From an uncultured Kiritimatiellota bacterium (lineage in GTDB: Bacteria; Verrucomicrobiota; Kiritimatiellia; RFP12; UBA1067), in assembly GCA_934621385.1 (NCBI GenBank), contig CAKTUI010000007.1, forward strand, positions 1 through 64,000: 64,000 nt of DNA, read 5' to 3'. Below are positions 45,387 through 53,869 of this stretch, in pieces. A program made the position numbers and the translations under genes. Below the pieces are notes generated by a model, which was not told the origin of the DNA, made no database searches, and saw nothing but the letters and a program-made list of their open reading frames with translations. Every line of letters begins with the position of its first letter. The first letter of the stretch is position 1.

Positions 45387-46570
45387 TTCGCTGTCTTCTC
45401 CCGAAGGGATGGATAGGCGTACTTCAGGCCGATTTCAAGTCCGCGCAGTTCAGCGAGACCGACCAGACGACCGCCGTAGGAATAGCCGCAGTAGCACTTA
45501 CGCCCCTTGTCGATTTCCATCAGGCGACCATGGTCGGGACGAACCACGATGCCCTCGCCGCGACGCTTCTCCTCTTTGAGAAGGGCAATCATCAGGGCTG
45601 GGAGGTCCGTCTTGCCCACGAGATGGCAGTGCGATTCGTGGAAGATGCCCGGCTCTTCATATTCCAGGTTGCGGAAGTGGCAGAAGAAAATGCGCTTGGC
45701 GAACTCCTTGAAGATGGCGACCTCGTCGTTCTCAAGCGAACCACCGAGCGAACCCGTGCAGAGCGTCAGGCCAATGTGCTTTGACGGGCAACGCTTGTTC
45801 ATCTCCCGAATGTCCGCCGCCGTCGACAGAATGCGCGGCAAACCGAAAATCGGATGCGGCGGATCGTCAGGGTGGATGCACATATCGATGTCGCACGCCT
45901 CAAGGACGGGCGTAATCTCATTGAGAAACGCGTACATGTTCTCGCGCAGCTCGCGGTCGCCAATGCCCTCGTAGGTCTTGAGCTGGCGGAGGAACTCACG
46001 CGGCGTGAGATCGTCCACCGTTCCCGGCAAACCCGTCAGGATGGACTTCTCGACGCGCTTACGCTGGGCCGGCTTATAGGCCGCCCACAGTTTCTTCGCC
46101 CGCGCCTTCGTCTTCGCGTCGTAGTCCTTCTCTGCACCTGGACGCTTCAGCGAATAAAGGTCAAACGCGGCAACCTCGTACTCGTTGTAGCCAAGGCAGG
46201 TCGAGCCGTCCGGCAACTCGTAGGCGAGGTCGCTGCGCGTCCAGTCGAGAATCGGCATGAAGTTGTAGCAGACCGTCCGAATACCGCACTTGGCGAGGTT
46301 CTGGAGCGTCTTCTTGTAGTTCTCGATGTAGGCGAGGTAGTTCCCCGAACGACGCTTGATGTCCTCGTGCACTGGGACGGACTCGACCACGCTCCAGGTC
46401 ATCCCCTCCGCCTTCACTTTTGCCGCGAGATCACGAATCTCCTTCACCGGCCACACCTCACCAGGCTTGCGCCCGTAAAGTGCCGCGACAACATCCGTCA
46501 CACCCGCCTGACGAATCTCCCGAAGGGAAATCGCGTCACGCTCACCATACCATCTCCAGCCTTGTTTCAT
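45383..46570 (-). CDS. uxuA: Mannonate dehydratase
   Basis: A 395-residue TIM-barrel enzyme dehydrating D-mannonate to 2-keto-3-deoxygluconate. Typical are the N-terminal QGWRWYGERDAISL, MTWSVVESVPVHEDIK, and the metal-site segments DMCIHPDDPPHPIFGLPRI, LTLCTGSLG and VVRPDHGRLM. Translationally coupled to uxaC by a 4-base overlap; 22 bases separate it from the transporter gene upstream. The reductase that makes mannonate (uxuB) is not in the window. Confidence 0.96.
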   Translation of the reverse strand: MKQGWRWYGERDAISLREIRQAGVTDVVAALYGRKPGEVWPVKEIRDLAAKVKAEGMTWSVVESVPVHEDIKRRSGNYLAYIENYKKTLQNLAKCGIRTVCYNFMPILDWTRSDLAYELPDGSTCLGYNEYEVAAFDLYSLKRPGAEKDYDAKTKARAKKLWAAYKPAQRKRVEKSILTGLPGTVDDLTPREFLRQLKTYEGIGDRELRENMYAFLNEITPVLEACDIDMCIHPDDPPHPIFGLPRILSTAADIREMNKRCPSKHIGLTLCTGSLGGSLENDEVAIFKEFAKRIFFCHFRNLEYEEPGIFHESHCHLVGKTDLPALMIALLKEEKRRGEGIVVRPDHGRLMEIDKGRKCYCGYSYGGRLVGLAELRGLEIGLKYAYPSLREKTAK

Positions 46571-46592
46571 TCCTTTACTCCTTAAATAGCGT

Positions 46593-48038
46593 TCAGCACT
46601 CGATCTTCTTGTAATGCGGAACGAGAACTTTCATGCACGTCCAGCCGATGACGTAGGCCACGGCACAGTAGCAGAAGACAATCATGTAGCCCGCCGACTT
46701 GCCCGCATAACCGGCGAACGTAAAGGCATCGCCCTTCTCGGCGGCGTATGTGAACAGCCAGCCCGCGCTCCGATTCACCGCAAAACTGCCAAGCCCGGCC
46801 GCGCACTGGGCGATGCCCGTCAGCGTAGCAATGGACGAGCGCGGGAACATGTCACCAACGACCGAATAGACATTCGCGCTCCACGCCTGATGACCCGCAC
46901 AGGCAAGGCCGATTAGAATCGCCGGCCACCACGCGCTGTACGCCCCAAGAGGCTGCGCTCCAAATGCGAGAAGCGGGAAGCACGCGAAGACGAACATCGC
47001 AATCATGCGCCCCTCGTACGGATTCATCTTTCGCCGGTCCACGAACCACGTCGGCAGCTTGCACAGGTAAATCGAGACGAACGTCACGATTGCATACAGC
47101 GTCACCATCAACGCCATTCCCATGCCCGAATCGCTCTTGTAACCGAACTGGTCGGACAGGTAGCCGGGTGTCCAGAAGAGGAAGAACCACCACACGCCGT
47201 CCGTCAGGAGACGCCCGAGAATCAGTGCCCAGGTGTGCGGCAGCGAGAAGCAGCGCAAATAGCCGAGCGACTTGGTCGGTGCGGGAGCGGCCCCCGCCCC
47301 TTCCTGTACTTCATCCTGCGAAACATAGGCAAGTTCCGCCGCGTTCACGCGTGGATTTTCAGACAGCTTCTTGTAGAGGAACTGCCAGAAGCCCATCCAA
47401 ACAAAGCCCAGCGCACCAATGACAATGAACGCCATCTCCCACCCCCAGTACCGGGCGATGAGTGGAATCAGCGCCGGTGCAACGAGCGCACCGACCGACG
47501 AACCCGAGTTGAAGATGGATGTCGCAAAGGCACGATCCTTCTTCGGGAAGTATTCCGCCGTCACCTTGATGGCCGCCGGAAAGTTCCCTGCCTCACCCAG
47601 CGCCAGCAGGCAACGACACCCGAGGAAGAGCCAAACCGACACGGATGCAATCGACAGTGCAAGGGCCGAGCCGGCCTGCACGGCGCGCATCGCAGCGACG
47701 CTCGTCACGCCATCCACCAGCTGCACCGTCCCCCATCCACAGACGGCATGAAGACACGCGGCAAGCGACCAGATGAAAATCGCCCACATGTACCCCTTCT
47801 TCGTCCCCATCCAGTCCACGAACTTGCCGGCAAACAGGTTGCAAATGGCATAAATCAGCGAGAAATAACCCGTGATGATGCCGTAGTCGTAGTCCGTCCA
47901 GTGGAATTCGGGGGCAATGAAGTCCTTCCATGTGAGGGAAAGGACCTGACGGTCGAGATAGTTCACCGTCGTTGCAAAAAACAACAGCGAACAGATCATC
48001 CACCGAAAATTCGTCATTCGCGTCTTCATCGTCATCAT
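46593..48038 (-). CDS. MFS transporter, hexuronate (ExuT-like) family
   Basis: About 480 residues with twelve predicted helices, of the anion:cation symporter branch of the major facilitator superfamily. The first helix carries ATTVNYLDRQVLSLTW, characteristic of ExuT/GarP-type sugar-acid transporters; LALGEAGNFPAAIKVTAEYFPKKDRA is the conserved loop. An extra insertion is present between helices 3 and 4. Position between kdgK and uxuA supports uptake of glucuronate and/or galacturonate. Several ATG codons (48038, 48035, 48029, 48017) crowd the start; GAGG at about 48044 fits the earlier ones. Confidence 0.9.
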   Translation of the reverse strand: MMTMKTRMTNFRWMICSLLFFATTVNYLDRQVLSLTWKDFIAPEFHWTDYDYGIITGYFSLIYAICNLFAGKFVDWMGTKKGYMWAIFIWSLAACLHAVCGWGTVQLVDGVTSVAAMRAVQAGSALALSIASVSVWLFLGCRCLLALGEAGNFPAAIKVTAEYFPKKDRAFATSIFNSGSSVGALVAPALIPLIARYWGWEMAFIVIGALGFVWMGFWQFLYKKLSENPRVNAAELAYVSQDEVQEGAGAAPAPTKSLGYLRCFSLPHTWALILGRLLTDGVWWFFLFWTPGYLSDQFGYKSDSGMGMALMVTLYAIVTFVSIYLCKLPTWFVDRRKMNPYEGRMIAMFVFACFPLLAFGAQPLGAYSAWWPAILIGLACAGHQAWSANVYSVVGDMFPRSSIATLTGIAQCAAGLGSFAVNRSAGWLFTYAAEKGDAFTFAGYAGKSAGYMIVFCYCAVAYVIGWTCMKVLVPHYKKIEC

Positions 48039-48058
48039 GCGCCTCACATCCTGGTCAA

Positions 48059-49165
48059 TTACCGGTCGACGCGGGCGGAACCGCCGCCCACGAGTTTCTC
48101 AACGTCCGCCTTCGTGGCCATCGAGGTGTCGCCCGGCGTCGTCATGGCCAGGGCACCGTGCGCCGCGCCGTAGTTCACCGCCTTCTCGGCATCGTCAAAG
48201 GTCATGAAACCGTAGATGAGACCTGAGGCGAACGAGTCGCCGCCCCCGACACGATCGTAAATCTCAAGCCCGGGACGACTGATGGACTGGTGGAGCTCGC
48301 CCCGGTACCAGCAGAGTGCGCTCCAGTCGTTCACCGTTGCACTCTTCACCGCACGAAGCGTCGTCGCCACCGCCTTGAAGTTCGGATAGGCCGCAACCGC
48401 ACGGTCAATCATCTTGCGGAAGCCCTCAATCGGGAGTTTCGTCATATTCGCGTTCACGCCCTCGACCGCAATGCCGAGTGCCGCCGTGAAATCCTCCTCG
48501 TTACCAATCATGACGTCCACGTACTTCGCAATCTCGCGGTTCACCTCCTGAGCCTTCGCCTGCCCACCGATGGACTTCCAGAGCGAGGCGCGATAGTTGA
48601 GGTCATAGCTCGTCACGGTGCCATACTTCTTCGCGGCCTTCAGGGCCTCGATGGCGACTTCGGCGGTGAACTCTGAAAGCGCGGCAAAAATGCCGCCCGT
48701 ATGGAACCAGCGCACCCCCTCCTCGCCGAAAAGCTTCTCCCAGTCAATCATGCCGGGCTTCACCTGCGAAATCGCCGTCAGCCCACGGTCGGCACAACTC
48801 CGCGCACCGCGGCAACCGAAGCCCCGCTCGACGAAGTTCAGCCCGTTGCGCACCGTGCGCCCGATGCCGTCGAACGGCATCCACTTCACGTGGCTCACGT
48901 CCACACCACCCTGAAGCATGAAGTCCTCGACAAGCCGTCCCACGGGATTGTCGGCGAAAGCCGTCACCGCCGTCGTCCGCAGACCAAAACAACGACGAAG
49001 CCCACGCACGACATTGTACTCGCCGCCACCCTCCCAGACACGAAACTCGCGCGCCGTATGAATGCGCCCGTCGCCCGGATCAAGCCGAAGCATAATCTCA
49101 CCAAGGCTCGCCGCGTCCCATTGGCAGGACGAGGCGGACTTCACGGCCAACCTGTCAGATGTCAT
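48059..49165 (-). CDS. kdgK: 2-keto-3-deoxygluconate kinase (PfkB family)
   Basis: A 368-residue carbohydrate kinase. The N-terminal SLGEIMLRLDPGD, the GGGEYNVVRGLRR segment, and the C-terminal PfkB signature DRVGGGDSFASGLIYGFM with the catalytic Asp in GGGD are clear. In this operon it phosphorylates 2-keto-3-deoxygluconate produced by UxuA. The ATG at 49165 has AAGG six bases upstream and is preferred over one 24 bases earlier. It is the first gene of the operon; a candidate -10 (TAAAAT, 49205-49210) lies upstream. The aldolase (kdgA) is not in the window. Confidence 0.92.
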   Translation of the reverse strand: MTSDRLAVKSASSCQWDAASLGEIMLRLDPGDGRIHTAREFRVWEGGGEYNVVRGLRRCFGLRTTAVTAFADNPVGRLVEDFMLQGGVDVSHVKWMPFDGIGRTVRNGLNFVERGFGCRGARSCADRGLTAISQVKPGMIDWEKLFGEEGVRWFHTGGIFAALSEFTAEVAIEALKAAKKYGTVTSYDLNYRASLWKSIGGQAKAQEVNREIAKYVDVMIGNEEDFTAALGIAVEGVNANMTKLPIEGFRKMIDRAVAAYPNFKAVATTLRAVKSATVNDWSALCWYRGELHQSISRPGLEIYDRVGGGDSFASGLIYGFMTFDDAEKAVNYGAAHGALAMTTPGDTSMATKADVEKLVGGGSARVDR

Positions 49166-49272
49166 CCAAACCTTCTTTCTTTCCAACACTCACGAATAAG
49201 ATACATTTTACACTAAATTCCGCTCCATCTGCAAGTGGGAATCACGAAAGTAGATGAAAACAAGACGGAACT

Positions 49273-49374
49273 CCGATGCCCATCGGACGAAATTCTGATG
49301 GGCATCGGAAAGATTTCTGATGGGCATCAAAAAACGCTCTGATGGGCATCAGGCACCCCTACGACGGACATCGG
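49273..49374. repeat. Palindrome array A3
   Basis: Units start at 49273, 49295, 49317, 49339 and, decayed, 49361: exactly 22 bases apart. Unit 1 is CCGAT-GCCC-ATCGG; units 2-4 are CTGAT-GGGC-ATC(G/A)(G/A). Spacers are ACGAAATT, AAAGATTT, AAAACGCT and GCACCCCT. It has the same core sequences and spacers as array A2, which is 22 kb away, and the same orientation. Confidence 0.85.
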
Positions 49375-49437
49375 GGCGGAATTTGACCGAAGTAACGCTT
49401 TTACGCTTTACCGCGACTTTAGAAACGGTTCACCCTC
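49375..49437. repeat. Conserved right flank of array A3
   Basis: Contains GTAACGCTTT (49392-49401), then CGACTTT and AACG, at the same spacing as after array A2 (27341-27403). The rest of the gap to the next gene holds nothing recognised. Confidence 0.6.
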
Positions 49438-49488
49438 GCGCCCGGGATTCAATCCGCCGCGCCCGAGACACCCGAAACGCTTGTCTCC

Positions 49489-50100
49489 TCAGTCCACACG
49501 GTCAATCGTATCGTGACTGAGCCATGCCTTTCGCATGAACTTCACGGACCGCGAAAAAATCTGGTCCACATTCGCCGCCGAGGAAATGTCCAGAAACTCC
49601 CTTATCTCCTCACTTGAAAGGAAGAAGCGCGTCTTCAGAACGTGCACATAGGCCCGTTCAGGATCCTCATTCCAGAGTTCCCGGAAGCAATAATGCGTCA
49701 GTCGCCAGGCCTCGCCCCGTAAGATGCGACCGTCCTCCTGCGGCAGACTCAAACTCTCGTCACCGCTCTCCGCATCGGCATGAGCCCCTTCAATCGAAAT
49801 CTCGCCATGCCGATTGGGATCCGCATTCAGAACATAGCCCCGCACATACGTCCGAAGCCATCCCTGCAGACTGCCGCCGTCATTCCGAAAGAGGTCAATC
49901 TTCCGCCGCCCGATCATGTCCGCATAGAGCATTCCCATCAGGTCGCCGTCCGTCAGGGAAAAGCGTCGCATCATCTCCGCGCTCCGCTGTGACTTCGCCT
50001 CCGGCGCAATGACGCGCTCCCACACAAGCCGCCACCCTTCATCCGAACCGGCGCGGAGGAGGGCCAACCAGTCCCCATCGCTCATCATTTCCGCACTCAT
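49489..50100 (-). CDS. Sigma-70-like (ECF-like) regulatory protein
   Basis: A 203-residue protein resembling a small sigma factor. The first part (DLMGMLYADMIGRRKIDLF ... GSLQGWLRTYVRGYVLN) looks like region 2, and the C-terminal SSEEIREFLDISSAANVDQ ... IFSRSVKFMRKAW looks like a region-4 helix-turn-helix. No canonical sigma motifs are exact, so this is a divergent member or a related regulator. It overlaps the preceding small gene by 4 bases and lies at the end of the long operon. No anti-sigma factor is adjacent. Confidence 0.5.
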   Translation of the reverse strand: MSAEMMSDGDWLALLRAGSDEGWRLVWERVIAPEAKSQRSAEMMRRFSLTDGDLMGMLYADMIGRRKIDLFRNDGGSLQGWLRTYVRGYVLNADPNRHGEISIEGAHADAESGDESLSLPQEDGRILRGEAWRLTHYCFRELWNEDPERAYVHVLKTRFFLSSEEIREFLDISSAANVDQIFSRSVKFMRKAWLSHDTIDRVD

Positions 50101-50414
50101 GCGAACGTCAGCCCTCCCGGAATCGGCGGCATCCCTGGGCGGTAGAGCCAGAGGGCCGTCTCATGCTTGCCGCGAACGAAGTCGGCGTATGTCATCGATG
50201 CCCGTCCCTGGACCACCTTCAGCCGCTGTCCGGCCAGATCGAAGATTCCGTCCGCCACAGGCTGCCCGCGTCCATCCTGGACATCGATGGGCAGGCTCGT
50301 CTGCGCCTCCGCACCCGGTGGAAAAGTCAATTTCGCCGTCCACCGCAACTTCGCGTCCCGTTCGGGATGCGAACCGAACGAGAAGGCAATCGTCTTGTCG
50401 ACAGGCGTTCTCAT
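50097..50414 (-). CDS. Conserved-looking small protein, unknown
   Basis: A 105-residue soluble protein (MRTPVDKTIAFSFG ... PPIPGGLTFA), mainly beta-strand by composition, with no signal peptide or membrane segment. I do not recognise the family. Both ends overlap neighbours by 4 bases (ATGA with proA upstream and with the sigma-like gene downstream), which supports its reality and suggests that it works with the sigma-like protein. ATG 50414 is used because of that coupling. Confidence 0.55.
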   Translation of the reverse strand: MRTPVDKTIAFSFGSHPERDAKLRWTAKLTFPPGAEAQTSLPIDVQDGRGQPVADGIFDLAGQRLKVVQGRASMTYADFVRGKHETALWLYRPGMPPIPGGLTFA

Positions 50415-51628
50415 TGCCGAATGGTCCCGTTTCCGCAAACGGTGTACTTGTAGGTCGTCAGTTCCTCAAGCCCCATCGGTCCACGCGCATGGAGCTTGTC
50501 CGTCGAGATGCCGATTTCCGCCCCCATGCCAAACTCCGCGCCATCCGTAAAGCGCGTCGAGGCATTGTGGTAGACACAGGCGGAATCCACGTCCCTCAAG
50601 AAGTCCGCCGCGTGTGCGGCATTCTCCGTCACAATGCAGTCGCTGTGATGCGACGAATGGGCGTTGATGAAGTCAATGGCAGCCCGCCAGTCCGCGACTT
50701 TCGCAACATTGAGGTCAAGCGAAAGGTATTCCGTCCCGACACCATCCGTGTGAAGCCGAACGCCGCGCTCGTTCGACCACGCTTCCACACGCGGCAGAAA
50801 GACATCGGCGATGCGCTCGTTCACCAACAGGCATTCCGCCGCGTTGCAGGCACTGGGACGCTGAACCTTTGCATTGTCGAGAATGGCGAGCGCCATGTCA
50901 AGGTTCGCCTCGTCATCCACGTAGATATGGCAAACGCCCTTGTAGTGCTTTAACACGGGGATGAGTGCCGCCTCGCACATGGCCCGAATCAGGCGCTCGC
51001 CGCCTCTCGGTATCGCCACGTCAATCAGCCCGACGGCCCGCACCATCTCCCGCACGGCCTCGTGGTCGAGAATCGTGACCAACTGGACGGCATCCGCAAT
51101 GCCACGCCCGGCATCGACCTCGGCAAGGGCCTTCGCGACACTGTGCGCCAAGGCCGTATTCGAGCGAATGGCCTCCTTCCCGCCGCGCAAGATGATGGCA
51201 TTACCCGTCTTGAGGCAAAGTGCCGCCGTGTCGATGAAGACATTCGGGCGCGACTCAAAGACAACGGCCACGACACCGAAGGGCTCGCGGACCTTCCGAA
51301 TCGTAATCCCGCTCGGGCGCGTCCGCTCCCAAATCGTCTCCCCCACGGGATCGGGCAAGCGGGCGACGGAACGCACGCCCTCCACCATCGACCTGAAGCG
51401 CGACTCCGTCAACGTCAGGCGATCGACCATGGCCGGCGGAAGTCCCTTCTCACGGGCCGCCGCGACATCTTCGACATTCGCCGCGAAGAGGGCGGAGGAC
51501 TCCGCCTCAAGCGTCTCGGCTATCTTCAGCAACGCCGCATCCTTTTCCGCCGTCGTCAACCGGCGAAGGGCCGAGGCCGCAGCGCGGGCCTTCACCGCCA
51601 TTTCATGAATTGTTTCTGCCGTATTCAT
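50411..51628 (-). CDS. proA: Glutamate-5-semialdehyde dehydrogenase
   Basis: A 405-residue NADPH-dependent enzyme of proline synthesis, reducing gamma-glutamyl phosphate. Motifs: GVVAVVFESRPNVFIDTAALCLKTGNA, IILRGGKEA, IPRGGERLI, catalytic Cys in RPSACNAAECLLV, and AEIGISTDKLHARGPMGLEELTTYKY. It starts three bases after the DUF167 gene and is coupled to the next gene by a 4-base overlap. proB and proC are not in the window. Confidence 0.96.
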   Translation of the reverse strand: MNTAETIHEMAVKARAAASALRRLTTAEKDAALLKIAETLEAESSALFAANVEDVAAAREKGLPPAMVDRLTLTESRFRSMVEGVRSVARLPDPVGETIWERTRPSGITIRKVREPFGVVAVVFESRPNVFIDTAALCLKTGNAIILRGGKEAIRSNTALAHSVAKALAEVDAGRGIADAVQLVTILDHEAVREMVRAVGLIDVAIPRGGERLIRAMCEAALIPVLKHYKGVCHIYVDDEANLDMALAILDNAKVQRPSACNAAECLLVNERIADVFLPRVEAWSNERGVRLHTDGVGTEYLSLDLNVAKVADWRAAIDFINAHSSHHSDCIVTENAAHAADFLRDVDSACVYHNASTRFTDGAEFGMGAEIGISTDKLHARGPMGLEELTTYKYTVCGNGTIRQ

Positions 51629-51631
51629 CCA

Positions 51632-51928
51632 TTAACCCCTGTTCCCAACAACAACGCGTTCCACCTCATCCTGCGTGAGGCCGACAAGAAGTATCCGCTT
51701 CGTCTTCGACGTCTCGCCCGACTTGAAGACCACGCGGCTCTTCGGCAGGTCAAACGCCTCCGCCAGCGTCTCAACAAGCTCGCGGTTCGCCTTCCCGTCA
51801 ACGGGTGCACAGCGGATGCGAACCTTCACCGCCTCGCCAAGGAGACCGTCGATTCCAGCCCGGGACGAGCGCGGCTGGGCGCGGACGTTCAGTACAACAC
51901 CCTCAGAAGTCTGTGTGCAGTAGGGCAT
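51632..51928 (-). CDS. DUF167 (YggU-family) protein
   Basis: A 98-residue protein with the family pattern LNVRAQPRSSRAGIDGLLGEAVKVRIRCAPVDGKAN ... LAEAFDLPKSRV, read in segments: a compact alpha/beta fold whose molecular role is not established. Its start overlaps the end of the sirtuin gene by 26 bases, and proA begins three bases after its stop. Confidence 0.88.
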   Translation of the reverse strand: MPYCTQTSEGVVLNVRAQPRSSRAGIDGLLGEAVKVRIRCAPVDGKANRELVETLAEAFDLPKSRVVFKSGETSKTKRILLVGLTQDEVERVVVGNRG

Positions 51929-52628
51929 CGGCGAACTCCTTCAAATCCCTGTAGGTTGCGGCGGCGTGCTCATCGAGTGACGTCGGCTGGGCATTCACGA
52001 TGAAGACCTTGCCCCCGGCCTGAAGCGTCAGGCGCGGCAGTCCCGCCGCCGGATAGACGGTCAACGACGTGCCGAGAACAAGGAAGACGTCGCTTCGAAT
52101 CGCCAGCGACTGGGCCGCCGTCAGGGCCTCCTCGGGCAATGCCTCGCCGAAGAAAGTGATGTCGGGTTTGAAGACTCCGCCGCAGGAACAGTGTGGAATC
52201 GGCTCGTGCTTCAGCATCTCCAGGATTTCATCGAACGTCCGAACCGCCCCGCACCGACGGCAGTGGTGCAGGCGCGGCGAACCGTGCACCTCGTAGACAT
52301 TCGTCGAACCCGCCCGCTGATGGAGCATATCAATGTTCTGCGTGGCAATCCCGTCCAGTCGCCCGGCGCGTTCCAACTTGACGAGCGCCTCATGTACGGG
52401 ACCCGGGCGGAATCCCTTCAGTCCATAGACGAGTTCGGCACATCCCCGATAGTAGATGAAAGGATCGCGATCGAACCAGTCAATGTCGAAGATGCGCTCC
52501 GCGTCAGGCTGCTTGTAGAGTCCCTGCGGACCGCGAAAATCGGGTATGCCACAGAGCGTCGACACGCCTGCGCCCGTCAACGCGCCTACGCACCGCGCCT
52601 GCCGAATCGCCTCAATCAGCCGCTTCAT
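51903..52628 (-). CDS. cobB: Sir2-family NAD-dependent deacylase
   Basis: A 241-residue class III sirtuin that removes acyl groups from lysines using NAD. Signatures: GALTGAGVSTLCGIPDFRG, GIATQNIDMLHQRAG, VHGSPRLHHC, zinc-ligand pairs HHCRRC and HCSC, and FGEALPEEAL. The ATG at 52628 has GGAGG nine bases upstream, within the end of tadA (17-base overlap). The frame continues open upstream, but that part is antisense-like sequence inside tadA. Confidence 0.93.
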   Translation of the reverse strand: MKRLIEAIRQARCVGALTGAGVSTLCGIPDFRGPQGLYKQPDAERIFDIDWFDRDPFIYYRGCAELVYGLKGFRPGPVHEALVKLERAGRLDGIATQNIDMLHQRAGSTNVYEVHGSPRLHHCRRCGAVRTFDEILEMLKHEPIPHCSCGGVFKPDITFFGEALPEEALTAAQSLAIRSDVFLVLGTSLTVYPAAGLPRLTLQAGGKVFIVNAQPTSLDEHAAATYRDLKEFADALLHTDF

Positions 52629-53133
52629 TCTTTCGCGCCTCCTCTTTCTCGGCACGGCGGCGGCGGAAGAACGCCTGCAGGACGTCCCGGCAGGGCTCCT
52701 CCAAAATGCCGCGCACGACCTCGGGATGATGATTGATGCCGGGATGGTCAAAAATGCCGAAGGTGGTCCCGCCGCCGCGCTTCGGATCCGACACGCCCCA
52801 AACGACCGTCTTGATGCGGGCGAGAACAATCGCCCCGGCACACATGGGGCACGGCTCCTTCGTGACATAGAGCCGCGCATTCGAAAGCCGCCAGTTCCCT
52901 TTCGCCGCGAAAGCCGCCGACAGGGCCAGCATTTCGGCATGCGCCGTGGCATCCGACAGCATCTCCGTCTGGTTGTGCGCACGCCCGAGGATGCGCACGG
53001 CCGAAGGCGGGGTCGCCTCATCGGGTGGCTCCTCGACGATGACGCACCCCGTCGGCACCTCCCCATCGGCCGCCGCCTTCTCGGCCTCCCGGAGGGCCAT
53101 GTTCATGAAGAACTCATCAAATGCCGCGCTCAT
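52612..53133 (-). CDS. tadA: Nucleoside/tRNA adenosine deaminase
   Basis: A 173-residue zinc deaminase of the tRNA-Ala34/cytidine deaminase superfamily. ALREAEKAAADGEVPTGCVIV, zinc motif HAEMLAL (His and catalytic Glu) and PCPMCAGAIVLARI (two Cys ligands) are clear. It probably makes inosine at the wobble position; an insertion near EEPPDEATPPSAV and a long charged tail are unusual, so another deaminase role is possible. The start at 53133 is taken because it follows the pseudouridine synthase stop by one base; 53148 is an alternative. Confidence 0.82.
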   Translation of the reverse strand: MSAAFDEFFMNMALREAEKAAADGEVPTGCVIVEEPPDEATPPSAVRILGRAHNQTEMLSDATAHAEMLALSAAFAAKGNWRLSNARLYVTKEPCPMCAGAIVLARIKTVVWGVSDPKRGGGTTFGIFDHPGINHHPEVVRGILEEPCRDVLQAFFRRRRAEKEEARKNEAAD

Positions 53134-53134
53134 C

Positions 53135-53869
53135 TCAAAGGCATCCAAGTTCGTCCGCCGTCAGGTCGCGCCACGCGCCGGGCTGGAGGTCGTCCGGCAG
53201 GCAAAGATCGCCAATCGCCACACGCTTCAACGAAACGACCACCAAATGCGCCGCGCTGCACATGTACCGAATCTGACGCTTGCGCCCCTCGCGCAGGCGA
53301 AAGCGCAGCGTGTGGACGTTGTTGTCCCCGACCTGGAGGACCTCCACGGGCACGGGACGAATCCGATAGCCGTCCGGAAGGGTAATCTCAGAACGAAGGA
53401 CGCGCAGCTTGTCCTCCGACCAGCGTCCCGCCGCACGGACAATGTAGGTCTTCTCATGCTCGAAGCGCGGATGCGTGAGCCGAAGGGTCAGGTCTCCGTC
53501 GTTCGACATCAGAAGCAGTCCCTCGCTATCCTTGTCGAGCCGTCCAACGGGCACGAGACGCTCGGGAATGCGTCCGCGAATCAGATCGGCGACCGTCTCG
53601 CCGCCAAAGGGATCGGAAACCGTCGACAGCACGCCCACGGGCTTATAGAGCATAATCGTCCGCTTGCGCTCCGCACCGGCCAGCAATCGACCGTCCACCT
53701 TGATTCGTGCGGCGACGGGGTCGACCCGCACCCCGGCCTCCTTCACGACAATGCCATCCACCGTGACTCGCCCAGCGGCGATGATTTCCGCAGCCTTCCG
53801 CCGCGAGGCAATGCCCGCATGGGCCAGCACATTCTGAAGCCGCTCCTGTTTCTCGTCATTCTCCTGCAT
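53135..53869 (-). CDS. rluB: 23S rRNA pseudouridine synthase, RsuA/RluB family
   Basis: A 244-residue enzyme. The N-terminal S4 RNA-binding domain (ERLQNVLAHAGIASRRKAAEI) is followed by the catalytic domain with the Asp in PVGRLDKDSEGLLLMSNDG and LREGRKRQIRYM. The family modifies a uridine in rRNA; RluB, RluE or RluF specificity cannot be separated with certainty here. It begins immediately after the ybeY stop. Confidence 0.87.
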   Translation of the reverse strand: MQENDEKQERLQNVLAHAGIASRRKAAEIIAAGRVTVDGIVVKEAGVRVDPVAARIKVDGRLLAGAERKRTIMLYKPVGVLSTVSDPFGGETVADLIRGRIPERLVPVGRLDKDSEGLLLMSNDGDLTLRLTHPRFEHEKTYIVRAAGRWSEDKLRVLRSEITLPDGYRIRPVPVEVLQVGDNNVHTLRFRLREGRKRQIRYMCSAAHLVVVSLKRVAIGDLCLPDDLQPGAWRDLTADELGCL

